The notes beneath the pieces are model-generated. The model was not told where the DNA came from. It saw nothing but the letters and a program-made list of their open reading frames with translations, and ran no database searches. Of a DNA stretch of 6,282 nucleotides, positions 5,597 to 6,282 are shown in pieces. Source of the DNA: Candidatus Kapaibacterium sp. (GTDB lineage Bacteria > Bacteroidota > Ignavibacteria > Kapaibacteriales > UBA2268); NCBI GenBank assembly GCA_938038165.1, contig CALHRB010000170.1, positions 1 to 6,282 on the forward strand. The letters are read 5' to 3'. How positions within the stretch are numbered: position 1 is the stretch's first letter; each line of letters begins with the position of its first letter. The position numbers and the translations under genes are program-made.

Positions 5597-6253
5597 TCAA
5601 ATTTTTACAAAAATATTGCTGGCTACTTCATTTCCTATGATTTTTTCAGAACCATTATAAGAAATGGTTATTGGACCTTTGAATGGAGCTTTATCCACTA
5701 CTTTTATTCTGATGTTGGGCGTTAAGTTCATCAGCTCAAGATATGCCAATAATTTTTTATCAGTATCAGACAACCTGCTTATATAATATTCGCCACCAGG
5801 CTCGATTTCTGACAAAGGCTTCTCTTCGTATTCAGTAATTACTCCATCTTTGCTTGGTATCGGGTGACCGTGAGGATCAAATCGGGGCTCTCCAAGAAGC
5901 TGATTAATTCTATCAATAAACTCTTCGGAAATGTGATGCTCTAACCTGCATGCTTCATCATGGATTTTATCAAGTGGAAAACCGAGCATTTCCTTTAAAT
6001 ATGTTTCAATCAACCTGTGAAATCTGATTATCTCTAAAGCAACCTTTTCTCCCTTCTCTGTTAGCTTAACTCCCTTATAAGAGCTATAATCTACCATGCC
6101 CATAGTGTCTAACCTTTTTATCATACCTGTTACTGAAGCACCGGAAACGTCTAAATCTTTGGCTATATCTGTCGTTGAAACTGAATCATCAGGATTTAGA
6201 TGCTGAAGTTTGTAAATTGATTTCAAATAATCCTGCACAGCTTGACTTATCAT
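5597..6253 (-). CDS. DtxR/MntR-family metal-dependent transcriptional repressor
   Basis: This 218-residue cytoplasmic regulator represses metal-uptake genes when bound to Fe(II) or Mn(II). It has an N-terminal winged helix-turn-helix at about 1-70 (VSTTDIAKDLDVSGASVTGM at 25-44, wing YSSYKGVKLTEKG at 56-68). A metal-binding dimerisation domain spans about 71-122, and a C-terminal FeoA/SH3-like domain about 145-218. Metal ligands fall at H79, E83, H98, C102, E105 and H106, the same numbering as in DtxR. A DPHGHPIP motif at 126-133 is typical of the family. The DtxR Met10 position is taken by Asp8, as in MntR, while Cys102 is DtxR-like, so metal preference cannot be called. The ATG at 6253 is supported by the usual N-terminal length and an AAGGA (6263-6267) nine bases upstream. 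A terminator follows. No metal transporter gene is in the window. Confidence 0.93.
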   Translation of the reverse strand: MISQAVQDYLKSIYKLQHLNPDDSVSTTDIAKDLDVSGASVTGMIKRLDTMGMVDYSSYKGVKLTEKGEKVALEIIRFHRLIETYLKEMLGFPLDKIHDEACRLEHHISEEFIDRINQLLGEPRFDPHGHPIPSKDGVITEYEEKPLSEIEPGGEYYISRLSDTDKKLLAYLELMNLTPNIRIKVVDKAPFKGPITISYNGSEKIIGNEVASNIFVKI

Positions 6254-6282
6254 AATTATTTTTCCTTATATAATGTTACATC

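Overview
The window is an AT-rich stretch of a chromosome that most likely belongs to the Bacteroidota or a relative in the FCB group (Ignavibacteria/Kapabacteria-like). The evidence is the scarcity of Shine-Dalgarno sequences, the lipoprotein-rich gene content, and an ECF sigma / anti-sigma pair whose anti-sigma partner carries an outer-membrane-barrel-like tail. That architecture is known from Bacteroidota. The lineage is an inference; no sequence here fixes the genus.

Layout. (1) Positions 2-1277, plus strand: the 3' part of a stand-alone LON substrate-binding-domain protein overlaps folP (dihydropteroate synthase) by 26 bp. Both look like housekeeping genes. (2) Positions 1365-4987, plus strand: a tight four-gene cassette. 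It encodes a PD40/TolB-like beta-propeller lipoprotein, an ECF sigma factor, a 424-residue anti-sigma protein and a lipoprotein with tandem DUF4397-like domains. The gaps are 4 bp, 17 bp and a 4-nt TTGA overlap. (3) Positions about 4993-5526, minus strand: RNase P RNA (rnpB, type A) with a tRNA-Thr(CGT) about 27 nt upstream of it. (4) Positions 5535-6253, minus strand: a DtxR/MntR-family metal-dependent repressor followed by a good intrinsic terminator.

The most interesting part is region 2. The protein at 3006-4280 has a zinc-free anti-sigma-like N-terminus, one membrane helix with positive residues on its cytoplasmic side, a Ser/Asn-rich linker of about 160 residues, and a C-terminal domain of alternating amphipathic strands ending in Tyr. 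It would cross both membranes and link an outer-membrane sensor directly to a cytoplasmic sigma factor. From memory, this matches the dual membrane-spanning anti-sigma (Dma) proteins described in Bacteroides thetaiotaomicron. The two flanking lipoproteins are plausible envelope-side partners or targets of the circuit, but what it senses cannot be read from the sequence.

There is no gene-free stretch over 300 bp. The region 4988-5596 is filled by rnpB, the tRNA and the terminator.
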